This document shows positions 25,666 through 34,869 of a DNA stretch of 64,000 nt, in pieces. Made by a program: the position numbers and the translations under genes. Positions within the stretch are counted from its first letter, which is position 1; every line of letters starts with the position of its first letter. The notes beneath the pieces were generated by a model, which worked only from the letters and a program-made list of their open reading frames with translations, had not been told where the DNA came from and ran no database searches. This stretch comes from Pseudomonas sp. S04 (GTDB taxonomy: Bacteria; Pseudomonadota; Gammaproteobacteria; Pseudomonadales; Pseudomonadaceae): NCBI RefSeq assembly GCF_009834545.1, contig NZ_CP019427.1, positions 3,602,001 through 3,666,000 of the forward strand. Reading direction: 5' to 3'.

Positions 25666-26664
25666 TCAGGGATCGACCTGGCCCATCAGTTCGGCCACCG
25701 TCTCCGGGCGTTTGGCGTAGCGCTGGGCCAGCACCGCACAGACCATCAGTTGAATCTGGTGGAACAGCATCAGGGGCAGGATCAACAGGCCGATAGTGCT
25801 GCCGGCAAACAGCACCTGGGCCATCGGCACGCCGGTGGCCAGGCTTTTCTTCGAACCGCAGAACAAAATAGTGATGCGGTCTTCCTGGTTGAAACCAAAG
25901 GCCTTGCCCAGTAGCGTCGCCGCGATCAACACCAGCGCCAGGACGATACAGCAGGCCAGCACCAGGCCCGCCAGTTCCCACAGCGGAATCTGCTGCCACA
26001 GCCCTTCGTTCACCGCCTCGCTGAAGGCGCCGTAGACCACCAGCAGAATCGAGCCCTGATCGACGAATTTCAGCCAATGCTTGTTGCGCCCTACCCAGGC
26101 GCCGACCCAGCGGCGTGCGATCTGCCCGGCCACAAACGGCAGCAGCAACTGCAGGCTGATCTTGAGGATGGCATCGAGGGTCGAGCCGCCGTCGCCGTGC
26201 ACATTCAGGAGCAAGGCCACCAGCAAGGGCGTGAGGAAGATCCCGAACAGGCTGGATGCCGCCGCACTGCAGATGGCCGCCGGAATGTTGCCGCGCGCCA
26301 GGGAGGTAAAGGCAATCGCCGACTGCACCGTGGCCGGCAACGCACAGAGGTAGAGCATGCCCATGTACAACTCATTACCGACCATCGGTGAGAGCAGCGG
26401 CTTGAGCGCCAGGCCCACCAGCGGGAACAGCACAAAGGTCAGGCCGAACACCAGCAGGTGCAGGCGCCAGTGGCCGGCACCGGCGATGATCGACTCACGG
26501 GACAGCTTGGCCCCATGCAGGAAAAACAGCAGGGCAATCGCGCCGTTGGTCAGCCAGCCAAAGCCGACCGCGGCCTGGCCGCTGACGGGCAGCAGGCTGG
26601 CCAGGAGCACCACGCCGATCAGGGTCAGGGTGAAGTTGTCGGGCAGGAAACGAGGACGGGTCAT
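25666..26664 (-). CDS. Bile acid:sodium symporter family (YfeH-type BASS)
   Basis: A 332-residue membrane transporter with about nine to ten helices. The segments TNGAIALLFFLHGAKLSRE and ALPATVQSAIAFTSLARGN are typical of the SBF-like YfeH/P7 group, as is CGSKKSLATGVPMAQ near the C-terminus. Substrate unknown; some members carry organic acids. It diverges from the AraC regulator at 26748, its likely controller. The frame opens at 26673, and the ATG at 26664 is taken because GGA lies 8 nt upstream. Confidence 0.82.
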   Translation of the reverse strand: MTRPRFLPDNFTLTLIGVVLLASLLPVSGQAAVGFGWLTNGAIALLFFLHGAKLSRESIIAGAGHWRLHLLVFGLTFVLFPLVGLALKPLLSPMVGNELYMGMLYLCALPATVQSAIAFTSLARGNIPAAICSAAASSLFGIFLTPLLVALLLNVHGDGGSTLDAILKISLQLLLPFVAGQIARRWVGAWVGRNKHWLKFVDQGSILLVVYGAFSEAVNEGLWQQIPLWELAGLVLACCIVLALVLIAATLLGKAFGFNQEDRITILFCGSKKSLATGVPMAQVLFAGSTIGLLILPLMLFHQIQLMVCAVLAQRYAKRPETVAELMGQVDP

Positions 26665-26747
26665 CGGTATCATCCGGGGGTTGCCAAGTACGTAGCGGCG
26701 ACTCTAACGTGACTGCCGATTACCGACTAACGCCAAAGAGCCAGCAG

Positions 26748-27536
26748 ATGCCGCCTAAAGGACATGACCAGAGCTACCGGCGCAGTGTGCCCGGGCTGCC
26801 CAGCCTGCCACGACCGGTCTACGGGCGCACCGAGTCACTGCCCAATCGCGCCCTGACCCGCCGCCACAGCCATCCCTGGGTGCAATTGTCCTACGCCATT
26901 CAAGGGGTGCTCGAGGTGCAGACCAGCGCCGGGCGCTTCGTCGCGCCGCCGCAACGGGCCGTGTGGATCCCCGCCGGCGTGCCGCACCGGGTGTTCAGCT
27001 CGCCGCGCACGGAAATGCGCAGCCTGTACCTCGATTGCAGCGTCACCGCCTGGGCGCAGCCGCGATGCCACGTGCTCGGGGTCAGCGATCTGTTGCGCGA
27101 ACTGATCCGCCGCTTCAGCCAGATGCCGGTGGAATACCAGGAGGACGGCGCCCAGGGACGACTGGTCCAAGTCCTGCTCGACCAATTGGCCGAGGCGCCG
27201 CAGATCGACTTGATGCTGCCCCTGCCACAGGACAGCCGCCTGCAGAAAATCTACCAGAGCCTGCAACTGCACCCGGAGCAGGCCACCACCCTGGGCCACT
27301 GGAGCGAAAAATTCGCGGTCACCGAAAAGACCCTCAGCCGCCTGTTCCTGCGCGATACCGGCCTGACCTTCCGCGCCTGGCGCCAGCGCTTGCGTCTGCT
27401 CGGTGCGCTGACCCCGCTGGAACAGGGCGAGCGTGTTACCGACGTGGCGCTGGCCTGCGGCTACGACTCGACCTCGGCCTTCATCGCCGCCTTCCGCCAG
27501 CAATTCGGCGCCACACCCGGAGAGTTCTTTCCCTGA
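26748..27536 (+). CDS. AraC-family regulator
   Basis: A 262-residue AraC regulator with an N-terminal cupin (TRRHSHPWVQLSYAIQGVLEV, then APPQRAVWIPAGVPHRV). Its C-terminal double helix-turn-helix spans about 165-260 (TLGHWSEKFAVTEKTLSRLF and RVTDVALACGYDSTSAFIAAFRQQFG). The open frame begins with GTG at 26709; the ATG at 26748 is preferred because it fits the family start. It is divergent from the BASS transporter with an 83-bp gap, so that gene is the expected target. Confidence 0.85.
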   Translation: MPPKGHDQSYRRSVPGLPSLPRPVYGRTESLPNRALTRRHSHPWVQLSYAIQGVLEVQTSAGRFVAPPQRAVWIPAGVPHRVFSSPRTEMRSLYLDCSVTAWAQPRCHVLGVSDLLRELIRRFSQMPVEYQEDGAQGRLVQVLLDQLAEAPQIDLMLPLPQDSRLQKIYQSLQLHPEQATTLGHWSEKFAVTEKTLSRLFLRDTGLTFRAWRQRLRLLGALTPLEQGERVTDVALACGYDSTSAFIAAFRQQFGATPGEFFP

Positions 27537-27672
27537 GCGCACGACCACCTTGCTGCGACCAATTGTCCCGAAGCCGGCACCCATCGCCGCGATTTTGATA
27601 GGATGCTGCCCTTTCACGGTGACCCCCCTGCCAGGTCAACTCGACTGCCAGGTGGCCAAAGGGCGTTGACGC

Positions 27673-28278
27673 ATGAGTGTTTTGATGAATCGCCGCAAGG
27701 TGATTGCAGGTATGGGGCTGTTGGGCCTGGGGCTGCTGACCGGCTGCGACACTCGCGGCGAGCTGTCATACAAATACGGCAAGGACCTGAGTGACAAGAT
27801 CCTCGGGCGCACCTTCAAGTTGAAAGACACCAATGGCGATGTGCAAACCCTGTCGAGCTTTCGCGGGATGATGCCGATGGTGTTCTTCGGGTTTACCCAA
27901 TGCCCGGCGATCTGCCCCACCACGCTTGCGCGTGCGGCGAAAATCAAGAAGCTGATGGGCAAGGATGGCGACCGCCTGCAGGTGATCTTCATCACCCTGG
28001 ACCCGGAACGGGACACCCCGCAAGTACTCGACGCCTACGTCAAGGCTTTCGACCCATCGTTTGTCGCGTTGTACGGCAGCCTCGAAGAAACCGCGGCCAC
28101 GGCCAAGGAGTTCGACGTGTTCTTCGAGAAGGTCCCCAGCGGCTCGACCTACACCCTGTCCCACACCGCGACCAGTTATGTTTATGACTCCAGGGGCACC
28201 CTGCGCCTTGGATTGTCCCAGTCGCTTTCGGCACAAGAGTGTACGGAAGACCTGCTCACCGTCATGGAGGTCTGCTAA
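27673..28278 (+). CDS. SCO1/SenC-family copper protein
   Basis: A 201-residue thioredoxin-fold lipoprotein-like protein that delivers copper to the CuA site of cytochrome oxidase. A hydrophobic N-terminus with LLTGCDTRG gives a likely lipobox Cys near residue 25. The copper-binding CxxxC is QCPAICP (C77, C81) and the third ligand is His164 in TLSHTAT. Its stop overlaps by one base with the start of the PCuAC gene, so the two form a translationally coupled copper-delivery pair. Confidence 0.88.
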   Translation: MSVLMNRRKVIAGMGLLGLGLLTGCDTRGELSYKYGKDLSDKILGRTFKLKDTNGDVQTLSSFRGMMPMVFFGFTQCPAICPTTLARAAKIKKLMGKDGDRLQVIFITLDPERDTPQVLDAYVKAFDPSFVALYGSLEETAATAKEFDVFFEKVPSGSTYTLSHTATSYVYDSRGTLRLGLSQSLSAQECTEDLLTVMEVC

Positions 28279-28748
28279 TGACCGCATCGTTCAGCAAAAG
28301 CCGTATCAAACAGTTGCTCCTGGGTGTTTCCCTGCTGGGCCTGGCCTTGCAGGCCTCGGCCCAGACCCAGGTCGATGACGCCTGGGTTCGCGCCACCGTC
28401 GCCGGGCAGCAAGCCACCGGGGCGTTCATGACCCTGACCGCCAGCACCGACAGCAAGCTGCTGGGCGTGCAATCGCCAGCGGCGAAAATCGTCCAGGTGC
28501 ATCAGTCGACCATGAAGAACGACGTGATGAGCATGCAACCGGTGGAGTCCGTCGCCCTGCCTGCCGGCAAGGCGGTGTCGTTCGACCCCCACGGCTACCA
28601 CGTGATGCTGATCGACCTGGTGGCCCAGGTGAAGGAAGGCGACAGCGTGCCGCTGACCTTGATCGTCGAAAACGCCAAGGGTGAAAAAGAGTCGATTGAA
28701 GTCCAGGCCCCGGTGCGGGCGCTGAACATGGCCGACCACAAGATGTAA
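28278..28748 (+). CDS. Periplasmic copper chaperone PCu(A)C
   Basis: A 156-residue periplasmic copper(I) chaperone. A signal peptide ends at QASA (about residue 27). The copper motif H-M-x(n)-M...HxM is seen as VHQSTMKNDVMSMQ and later GYHVMLID. PCuAC extracts or passes Cu(I) for CuA assembly together with SCO proteins, which matches the overlapping upstream gene. The ATG at 28278 overlaps the SCO stop codon (TAATG). Confidence 0.88.
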   Translation: MTASFSKSRIKQLLLGVSLLGLALQASAQTQVDDAWVRATVAGQQATGAFMTLTASTDSKLLGVQSPAAKIVQVHQSTMKNDVMSMQPVESVALPAGKAVSFDPHGYHVMLIDLVAQVKEGDSVPLTLIVENAKGEKESIEVQAPVRALNMADHKM

Positions 28749-28806
28749 TCCAGGGTCGCGGCGCACCGGTTGGCGATTGCAGTGTTGATCCTCTCGAAGG
28801 TAGTAT

Positions 28807-28821
28807 TGAGAACGATTCACA
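28807..28821. promoter_or_regulatory. Candidate Fur box upstream of the FecI-like gene
   Basis: TGAGAAC-G-ATTCACA matches the 7-1-7 Fur consensus TGATAAT-N-ATTATCA at 10 of 14 positions and lies 23 bp before the GTG start of the sigma factor. Iron repression of such surface-signalling sigma genes is usual. Confidence 0.45.
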
Positions 28822-28843
28822 CTAACATCTGGAAAGCCGACCG

Positions 28844-29350
28844 GTGCAACCCCCTTCGACCCGCAAGCTGGGCTTCTTCTTCAGCGACCATCACCGCTGG
28901 CTGTTGCAGCATATCCAGCGTCGCCTGCGCAATCACGCGGACGCCGAGGACACTGCCGCCGATACCTTCTGCCAGATGCTGGTGGCCCGGGTCGACCCCG
29001 ACAGCATCGAACAACCGCGCGCCTTCCTGGCGACCATCGCCCGCCGACTGATCTTTGACCGCCATCGTCGGCGCAAGCTGGAGCTGGCGTACCTGGAACG
29101 CTTGTCGGCACTTCCCGAATTGCTCGCGCCCTCCCCCGAAGAACAATTGCAGCTGATTGAAGCCCTGGTGGCGATTGACCGGGCCCTCGACGGCTTGCCC
29201 CTGGTCGTCAAGGCCACCTTCCTCTACAGCCAACTGGACGGCCTGACGTACGTCGAGATCGCCCGTCGTCTGAACTTGTCCGAGCGCACCGTCAGCCGCT
29301 ACATGAAACAGGCCCTGCGCCAGTGCTGTCTGAGCGAGATGAGCTCATGA
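28844..29350 (+). CDS. FecI-like ECF sigma factor
   Basis: A 168-residue extracytoplasmic-function sigma-70 factor of the iron-starvation group. Region 2 is FFSDHHRWLLQHIQRRLRNHADAEDTAADTFCQM with the DAED signature; region 4 is GLTYVEIARRLNLSERTVSRYMKQAL. The start is GTG at 28844 directly after the Fur-like site. It overlaps the FecR gene by ATGA, and the TonB receptor with a signalling domain follows. The trio forms a standard cell-surface signalling unit in which this factor transcribes the receptor gene. Confidence 0.9.
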   Translation: MQPPSTRKLGFFFSDHHRWLLQHIQRRLRNHADAEDTAADTFCQMLVARVDPDSIEQPRAFLATIARRLIFDRHRRRKLELAYLERLSALPELLAPSPEEQLQLIEALVAIDRALDGLPLVVKATFLYSQLDGLTYVEIARRLNLSERTVSRYMKQALRQCCLSEMSS

Positions 29351-30315
29351 GTGCGCCGCGCCTGGACCCTCTCAGCGAGCAGGCCATCGACTGGATGGTC
29401 AAGTTGCGCGCCGGCCAGCCCGACGCCGGACTGCAAGAACGCTTCAATGCCTGGCTGGCCATGGACCCTGCCCACGCACAGGCCTGGGCCACGTTGCAGG
29501 AACGCCTCGGCGGCTCGTTCAATACCCTGCGCGCCCTTGATCGACGGGTTCCCGGCCAGGCCGCGCAAGCTCGACAGTTGCTCCTGCAACCCCAGGGCTC
29601 GCGCCGCGATGCGCTACGGCTGATCGCTGGCCTCGGCCTGCTCGGTGGCGGTCTGTGGCTGGGGGCGCGCAGTCCACTGGGCGACAACCTGTTCGCCGAC
29701 CTGCACACCGGGCGTGGGCAGCGCCGGGACTTCAACCTGGCCGATGGCAGCCGCCTGAGCCTGAACGCCGAGAGCGCGGTCGACCTGCAGTTCGATGGGC
29801 AGCAACGACTGGTGATCCTGCGCCACGGCGAACTACTGATCCAGGTGGCCGCCGATCCCCGGCGTCCGTTGCGCGTACGCACCGCCCAAGGCGAAGTGTG
29901 CGCGCTGGGCACGCGTTTCCTGGTGGCCCAGGAACGTGATGCCAGCCGGGTCCTGGTGCTTGAGCATGCAGTCCAGGCGAGCCTGTTCGACGGCAGCCAG
30001 GCGGTCCTGCAGGAAGGCCAGTCGGCTCTGCTCTACCGGCAACGAATAGTCCGTCTCGCCGGTGATCAACGGCATCGCGCCGACTGGCTGGACGGGCGCC
30101 TGAACGTGCTCGACGAACCTCTGGAACAGGTGGTGAATGCCCTGCGCCCCTACAGCCGTGGTTTTGTCCGGGTGGCCCCCGCGATTCGCGATCTGCGGGT
30201 GCAAGGGGTATTCCCCCTCAACGACCCGGACAAAACCCTGGCCGCCCTGGCGGAAACCCTACCGATCCGGGTCCAGCGCTACAGCCCCTGGCTGACCCTG
30301 ATTCAAGCGAAATGA
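29347..30315 (+). CDS. FecR-like anti-sigma/sensor protein
   Basis: A 322-residue single-pass inner-membrane regulator. The cytoplasmic N-terminus has the DUF4880-type SEQAIDWMVKLRAGQPD and FNAWLAMDPAHAQAW. A transmembrane segment at about 84-102 (LIAGLGLLGGGLWLGA) and the periplasmic FecR domain follow (TGRGQRRDFNLADGSRLSLNAESAV and LDGRLNVLDEPLEQVV). It links the TonB receptor's signalling domain to the sigma factor. The ATG at 29347 overlaps the sigma gene's stop. Confidence 0.9.
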   Translation: MSAPRLDPLSEQAIDWMVKLRAGQPDAGLQERFNAWLAMDPAHAQAWATLQERLGGSFNTLRALDRRVPGQAAQARQLLLQPQGSRRDALRLIAGLGLLGGGLWLGARSPLGDNLFADLHTGRGQRRDFNLADGSRLSLNAESAVDLQFDGQQRLVILRHGELLIQVAADPRRPLRVRTAQGEVCALGTRFLVAQERDASRVLVLEHAVQASLFDGSQAVLQEGQSALLYRQRIVRLAGDQRHRADWLDGRLNVLDEPLEQVVNALRPYSRGFVRVAPAIRDLRVQGVFPLNDPDKTLAALAETLPIRVQRYSPWLTLIQAK

Positions 30316-30417
30316 CAGCCGCCAGGATTATTTTTTGAAAATCGATCTTATTTGTGTCTGGTTTTCATTTCTCATCCCACCTATCTCCTGACACTTCCAC
30401 ACGATCAGGAGAACGCT

Positions 30418-32859
30418 GTGTTTAACCCGTGGCCCAATGCCCTTTCCTTCGCCGTTGCCCTGGCAACCCTGGCCAGCCCTGTCCTGGTGCAGGCGCAGAG
30501 CCTGTCCTTCAACCTCCCGGCCGGTCCGCTGGCCCGCACGCTGAATGCCATTGCCAGCCAGAGCGGGCAGATCATTTCCCTGGACCCTGGCCTGGTACAG
30601 GACAAGCTGGCACCCGCCGTGATCGGCCAGATGCCCACCGAACAGGCCCTGCACATGGCCCTGGCCGGCAGCGGCCTGCAACTGCGCGTGACCGGGCAAG
30701 GCAACTACAGCGTCGAGCCGACCACGGACAGCCAGGACGCCCTGCAACTGGGGCTCACCAGCATTGTTGAACAAAGCACCGACGCCACCACCGAGGATTC
30801 GGGCTCCTACGCCGCCCGCGCGGTAACCATCGGCAAGGGCAGCCACAGCCTCAAGGAAATCCCCCAGTCGGTCAGCGTGCTGACCCGCAAGCAAATGGAT
30901 GACCAGGGCCTCACCGACCTCAAGGATGCGGCCAACCAGACCACCGGCCTGGTGGGCGTCCAGGGCGTCGGCAAAGGTATGATCCTGACGTCCCGCGGGT
31001 TCCAGATCGATGACTGGCAATACGACGGCGTGCCAATCCCGCGCAATACCTACGCGCTCGGCAACTGGGCGACCCAGGACCTGATCTTCTTCGACCGCAT
31101 GGAAGTGCTGCGCGGTGCATCGGGCCTGCTCCAGGGCGCGGGCAGCCCGGGCGGTGCGATCAATCTGGTACGCAAGCGCGGCCAGAACGCGCCGACCGTG
31201 GCCCTCACGGCCAAGGCCGGGACCTGGGATCACTACGGCCTGCAACTGGACGCCGGTGGTCCGCTGAACAGCAGCGCCACCGTGCGCGGCCGGGTGGTGG
31301 CGGACGAGGACCAGAGCCAGTCGTTCATCGACTATGAATGGAGCAAGACCCATTCGTTGTACGCGGCACTGGACTTCGACCTGCAGGACGACACCACCCT
31401 GGGCCTGGCCGTGAGCAATTCCGACGCCTCCGCCCGGCCCATGCTGCGGGGCCTGCCGCGCTACGCCAACGGCGATCCGGTGGACGTTCCGCGCTCGACC
31501 TACACCGGCTCCGGGTGGAACCGCTCGCACATCGATGTCACCACGGTCTACGCCGACCTTGAGCACCGATTCAACGACGACTGGAGCGCCAAGGTCGGCG
31601 CGGTACGCATGAGCGAAAACAACGACTCGACCCAACAGCGGGTGCAAAGCAGCGGGGATGGCCTCAACCTTGATGGCAGCGGTGTGCAATATGCCGACTG
31701 GGTCACCGACTTCGACTCCACCAAGGTCGGCCTGGACGCTAACCTGGTCGGCCGCTTCGAAGCCCTGTCGATGGCCCAGGAAATCATCGTCGGCGGCAAC
31801 TACTCCAAGTTCACCTCCGATGACCGCATCGCCCGGACCTTCAACGACAGCAACGACAGTATTTTTGCGATCAACCACCAGCGCCCCGCCATCAGCTACG
31901 AAAGCCTGCTCAACACCCCGGGAGGGCGTGGCACCAGCAGCAGCTACGACATTCGACAAAAAGGCCTGTACGGCACTTGGCGGGTCAAGCCGATCGAGCC
32001 CCTGACCCTGATCCTTGGCAGCCGGGTCAGTTGGTATGACTACCGCTACAGTGCCTCCAACGAGGCGGCCATCAGCCACGTCGTTACGGTCAATGAGCCC
32101 AGTAGCATGAGTGAAACCGGCGAAGTCACACCCTTCCTCGGCGCCATCTACGCGCTCAACCCGCAATGGTCGGTCTATACCAGCTACACCGACGTGTTCC
32201 AGCCGCAAAGCGAGCGCGACGCCAGCGGCTCGGTGCTCAAGCCGGTGATCGGCAGCAACTACGAAATCGGCCTCAAGGGGGAGTTGCTGGACGGACGGAT
32301 CAACACCTCGCTGGCGCTGTTCCGTTATGACCAGGAAAATCGCGCGGTAAATGACGTCGCGGCGGGCTATGCCTGCGATGGCTGGTACTGCTCGACGGCC
32401 TCGGGTAAGGTCCGCAGCCAGGGGTTGGACGCCGAGATCAGCGGCGAAGTGCTGGACGGCCTGCAACTGTTTGCCGGCTACACCTACAACACCACCAAGT
32501 ACCTCGACGACCCGGTCAACGAAGGACGAGTCTTCAGCCAGTGGACGCCCAAGCATATGTTGCGGGTGTGGAGCGACTACCAGTTCAGCGGCGACTGGCG
32601 CCAGGTCAGCACCGGCCTGGGCTTCACCAGCCAAAGCCACACCCTGGGTTACGAGCGCACCTATGACGTCCCGGGCTACACCCTCTGGAACGCGCGCCTG
32701 GGCTATCAACTGAGCCCGGAAATCGGCCTGGCGCTCAACGCCAACAACCTGTTCGACAAACACTACTACGCGGCGGGCTACAACCAGCTCGATGGCAACA
32801 ACAACTTCGGCGACCCGCGCAACCTGATGTTCAGCGTCAAATACACGCCGACGTTCTGA
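30418..32859 (+). CDS. TonB-dependent siderophore receptor with signalling (STN) domain
   Basis: An 813-residue outer-membrane transducer. A signal peptide ends at LVQAQ (about residue 27). The STN secretin-like domain follows (SLSFNLPAGPLARTLNAIAS to YSVEP), then the plug (KEIPQSVSVLTRKQMDDQ, GVPIPRNTY, EVLRGASGLLQGAGSPGGAINLVRK) and a beta-barrel ending in Phe (KYTPTF). The start is GTG at 30418 with AGGAG 6 nt upstream; the longer open frame is not signal-peptide-like. It is the output gene of the FecI/FecR pair. The pattern resembles ferric siderophore receptors such as FpvA and FoxA; the ligand is unknown. Confidence 0.9.
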   Translation: MFNPWPNALSFAVALATLASPVLVQAQSLSFNLPAGPLARTLNAIASQSGQIISLDPGLVQDKLAPAVIGQMPTEQALHMALAGSGLQLRVTGQGNYSVEPTTDSQDALQLGLTSIVEQSTDATTEDSGSYAARAVTIGKGSHSLKEIPQSVSVLTRKQMDDQGLTDLKDAANQTTGLVGVQGVGKGMILTSRGFQIDDWQYDGVPIPRNTYALGNWATQDLIFFDRMEVLRGASGLLQGAGSPGGAINLVRKRGQNAPTVALTAKAGTWDHYGLQLDAGGPLNSSATVRGRVVADEDQSQSFIDYEWSKTHSLYAALDFDLQDDTTLGLAVSNSDASARPMLRGLPRYANGDPVDVPRSTYTGSGWNRSHIDVTTVYADLEHRFNDDWSAKVGAVRMSENNDSTQQRVQSSGDGLNLDGSGVQYADWVTDFDSTKVGLDANLVGRFEALSMAQEIIVGGNYSKFTSDDRIARTFNDSNDSIFAINHQRPAISYESLLNTPGGRGTSSSYDIRQKGLYGTWRVKPIEPLTLILGSRVSWYDYRYSASNEAAISHVVTVNEPSSMSETGEVTPFLGAIYALNPQWSVYTSYTDVFQPQSERDASGSVLKPVIGSNYEIGLKGELLDGRINTSLALFRYDQENRAVNDVAAGYACDGWYCSTASGKVRSQGLDAEISGEVLDGLQLFAGYTYNTTKYLDDPVNEGRVFSQWTPKHMLRVWSDYQFSGDWRQVSTGLGFTSQSHTLGYERTYDVPGYTLWNARLGYQLSPEIGLALNANNLFDKHYYAAGYNQLDGNNNFGDPRNLMFSVKYTPTF

Positions 32860-32938
32860 ACCCACAACCTGCGCCTCAGCGCCGGACATCAGAGGATGCC
32901 CGGCCTGCGTAAATGGTGGTAGGACAGAGTCTTCAATC

Positions 32939-32979
32939 GAGCATCATCGAATGCTCCCAACGTGACCTTTGACGGTCAC
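32939..32979. terminator. Two successive short hairpins after the receptor gene
   Basis: GAGCAT-CATCGA-ATGCTC (32939-32956) and GTGACC-TTTGAC-GGTCAC (32962-32979) are perfect 6-bp stems 5 nt apart. They lie 80-120 bp after the receptor stop codon. No T-run follows, so a terminator role is only possible. Confidence 0.3.
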
Positions 32980-33015
32980 AGCAGGCCATTTCTCATTGCA
33001 TACTCATACAACTCT

Positions 33016-33180
33016 TTATCGTTGCTGATTCCCAACTTCTAGCACCAGCAAGGCGCAGCCCACGCCGGCAAAAGAACCCAGGGAGCGGCGAAAACCACCG
33101 CCCAGCCCGGCATTCAAGGCCATGAAATTGACCGGACCGGGGCTGTACATGACGCTGAAGGCGTAGAGAAAGATTTCCAT
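33016..33180 (-). pseudogene. 5' fragment of a LysE-family translocator gene
   Basis: Fifty-four codons starting MEIFLYAFSVMYSPGPVNFMA and continuing as the first helices of a LysE/RhtB exporter (about 200 residues when intact), then breaking off at LLVLEVGNQQR and a stop. Just past the break, in another frame, is a different C-terminal-looking tail (LGISNDKELYEYAMRNGLL, 32976-33034), so two gene ends appear joined by a deletion. The remnant has no ribosome-binding site. Confidence 0.65.
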
Positions 33181-33380
33181 GAGCTGGCTTGCTGAACCTT
33201 GAGAGTGGCGATGCCCTGCAAGGGCGATAGACCCGTTGCAATTGACTGAGCGACGCAGTCTACGCAAGCAGCTGCCGACCTGGCTTGTACCTGTGCGGGT
33301 GATGAAATTGCTCATTGACGCAGGACCACCCGCCGCTTATTGATAGGCCCCGCCGATCACTACAATAAAAGGACGACTCA

Positions 33381-33890
33381 TTGACCAGCCTCAGACAGCG
33401 TGCCGCCCAGGGCCTGAAGGTGGGCGACAGCTTCACCCTCAGCCGCCACTTCAGCGAGGCCGACATCCAGGACTTCGCGAAGATTTCCCGTGACTACAAC
33501 CCGGTGCATTGTGATGCCCGCTTCGCCGAGGCACGTGGCTTTCGGGCGCCGGTGTCCCACGGCCTGCTGACCGCCAGCCTGCTCACCGAAATCGGTGGAC
33601 AGATTGGCTGGTTGGCGGCTGGCATGACATTCGAATTCAAGAAGCCGGTGTATGCCGGCGACCGCATCACCTGCCACTGGGTCATCACTGAAATCACCGA
33701 CAACGCCCGGGCCAAGGCGGTAGTAACCATGACCAACGAAGACGACGTTGTGGTGTTGCAGGCCCATACCAGCGGCATCGTACCGAGGGCAGAAGAACGG
33801 CAAATCCTCAGCCGGATGCTGGCCGAAGGCGACCCCAGCAACGGCGCCCGTGAAGCCTGCGCCCTGGCGACGCCTGCTATGCTGCTCTGA
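33381..33890 (+). CDS. MaoC-like (R)-specific enoyl-CoA hydratase
   Basis: A 169-residue hot-dog-fold hydratase. The catalytic Asp-His dyad lies in the hydratase-2 motif DYNPVHCD (D38, H43), then [23 protein letters not shown]. PhaJ-type enzymes hydrate trans-2-enoyl-CoA to (R)-3-hydroxyacyl-CoA, linking beta-oxidation to polyester synthesis, though MaoC homologues act in other pathways. The start is TTG at 33381 with AAGGA 7 nt upstream, and no ATG is available nearby. Single gene followed by a hydrolase. Confidence 0.84.
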   Translation: MTSLRQRAAQGLKVGDSFTLSRHFSEADIQDFAKISRDYNPVHCDARFAEARGFRAPVSHGLLTASLLTEIGGQIGWLAAGMTFEFKKPVYAGDRITCHWVITEITDNARAKAVVTMTNEDDVVVLQAHTSGIVPRAEERQILSRMLAEGDPSNGAREACALATPAMLL

Positions 33891-33952
33891 CACCGCGACG
33901 CCGAGATCCCCTGCTGCTGGGGTCCGTCAACGATTTTCACGGGAGCGCACAG

Positions 33953-34840
33953 ATGAACCGTCTCACTGCGAAAGACTTTGCCCCTGAACTGCTGGAACTC
34001 TACGACTACTACGCCCATGGGCGAATCAACCGCCGCCAGTTCCTCGATCGAGCGGCGTTGTTCACCTTCGCCGGCATGAACGCCAGTGCCCTGCTCGCCG
34101 CCCTGAGCCCCAACTATGCGCTGGCCGAACAGGTGGCCTTTACCGACCCGCAGATTCTCGCCGAGTACGTCACTTACCCCTCGCCCAAGGGCCATGGCGA
34201 AGTTCGCGGCTACCTGGTGCGCCCGGCCAAGGCCAGCGGCAAGCTGCCAAGCGTGGTGGTGGTGCATGAGAATCGCGGGCTCAACCCCTATATCGAGGAT
34301 GTCGCACGGCGCCTGGGCAAGGCCGGCTTCCTCGCCCTGGCGCCCGACGGCCTGAGTTCGGTGGGCGGTTATCCGGGCAACGATGACAAGGGTCGCGAGC
34401 TGCAGGCCAAGGTCGACCCGGCCAAGCTGATGAACGATTTTTTCGCCGCTATCGAGTGGCTGATGAAACACGACGCCAGCAACGGCAAAGTCGGGATGAC
34501 CGGCTTCTGTTATGGCGGTGGGGTGTCCAATGCCGCCGCGGTGGCCTACCCGGAACTGGCCGCGGCCGTGCCCTTTTATGGCCGCCAGCCGGACGCCAAG
34601 GATGTACCACGGATCAAGGCACCGCTGCTGTTGCACTACGGCGAGCTGGACAAGGCAATCAACGAAGGCTGGCCAGCCTATGAGCAGGCCCTGAAGGCCA
34701 ATGGCAAGACCTATGAAGCCTACATCTACCCCGGCGCCAACCACGGCTTCCACAACGACTCGACCCCGCGCTACGACCAGCAAGCCGCTGAACTGGCCTG
34801 GAGCAGAACCCTGGCCTGGTTCAATCGATACCTGGTCTAG
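33953..34840 (+). CDS. Dienelactone hydrolase family protein (YghX-like)
   Basis: A 295-residue alpha/beta hydrolase of the dienelactone hydrolase group with a cysteine nucleophile: GFCYGGG (C186), and the His in GANHGFHND. The N-terminal part has [16 protein letters not shown], a twin-arginine-like or membrane-adjacent segment seen in YghX proteins. The conserved [22 protein letters not shown] strand is present. The ATG at 33953 follows GGGAG. Substrate unknown. It converges on the DUF1289 gene across the REP array. Confidence 0.86.
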   Translation: MNRLTAKDFAPELLELYDYYAHGRINRRQFLDRAALFTFAGMNASALLAALSPNYALAEQVAFTDPQILAEYVTYPSPKGHGEVRGYLVRPAKASGKLPSVVVVHENRGLNPYIEDVARRLGKAGFLALAPDGLSSVGGYPGNDDKGRELQAKVDPAKLMNDFFAAIEWLMKHDASNGKVGMTGFCYGGGVSNAAAVAYPELAAAVPFYGRQPDAKDVPRIKAPLLLHYGELDKAINEGWPAYEQALKANGKTYEAYIYPGANHGFHNDSTPRYDQQAAELAWSRTLAWFNRYLV

Positions 34841-34869
34841 AAGCTGCCCTGACAAGGGACCAAGTTGTT

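Noticed and set aside
30328..32889. 853-codon minus-strand frame opposite the TonB receptor
   Set aside because: It is the shadow of a receptor with signal peptide, STN, plug and barrel; the antisense translation shows no family features.
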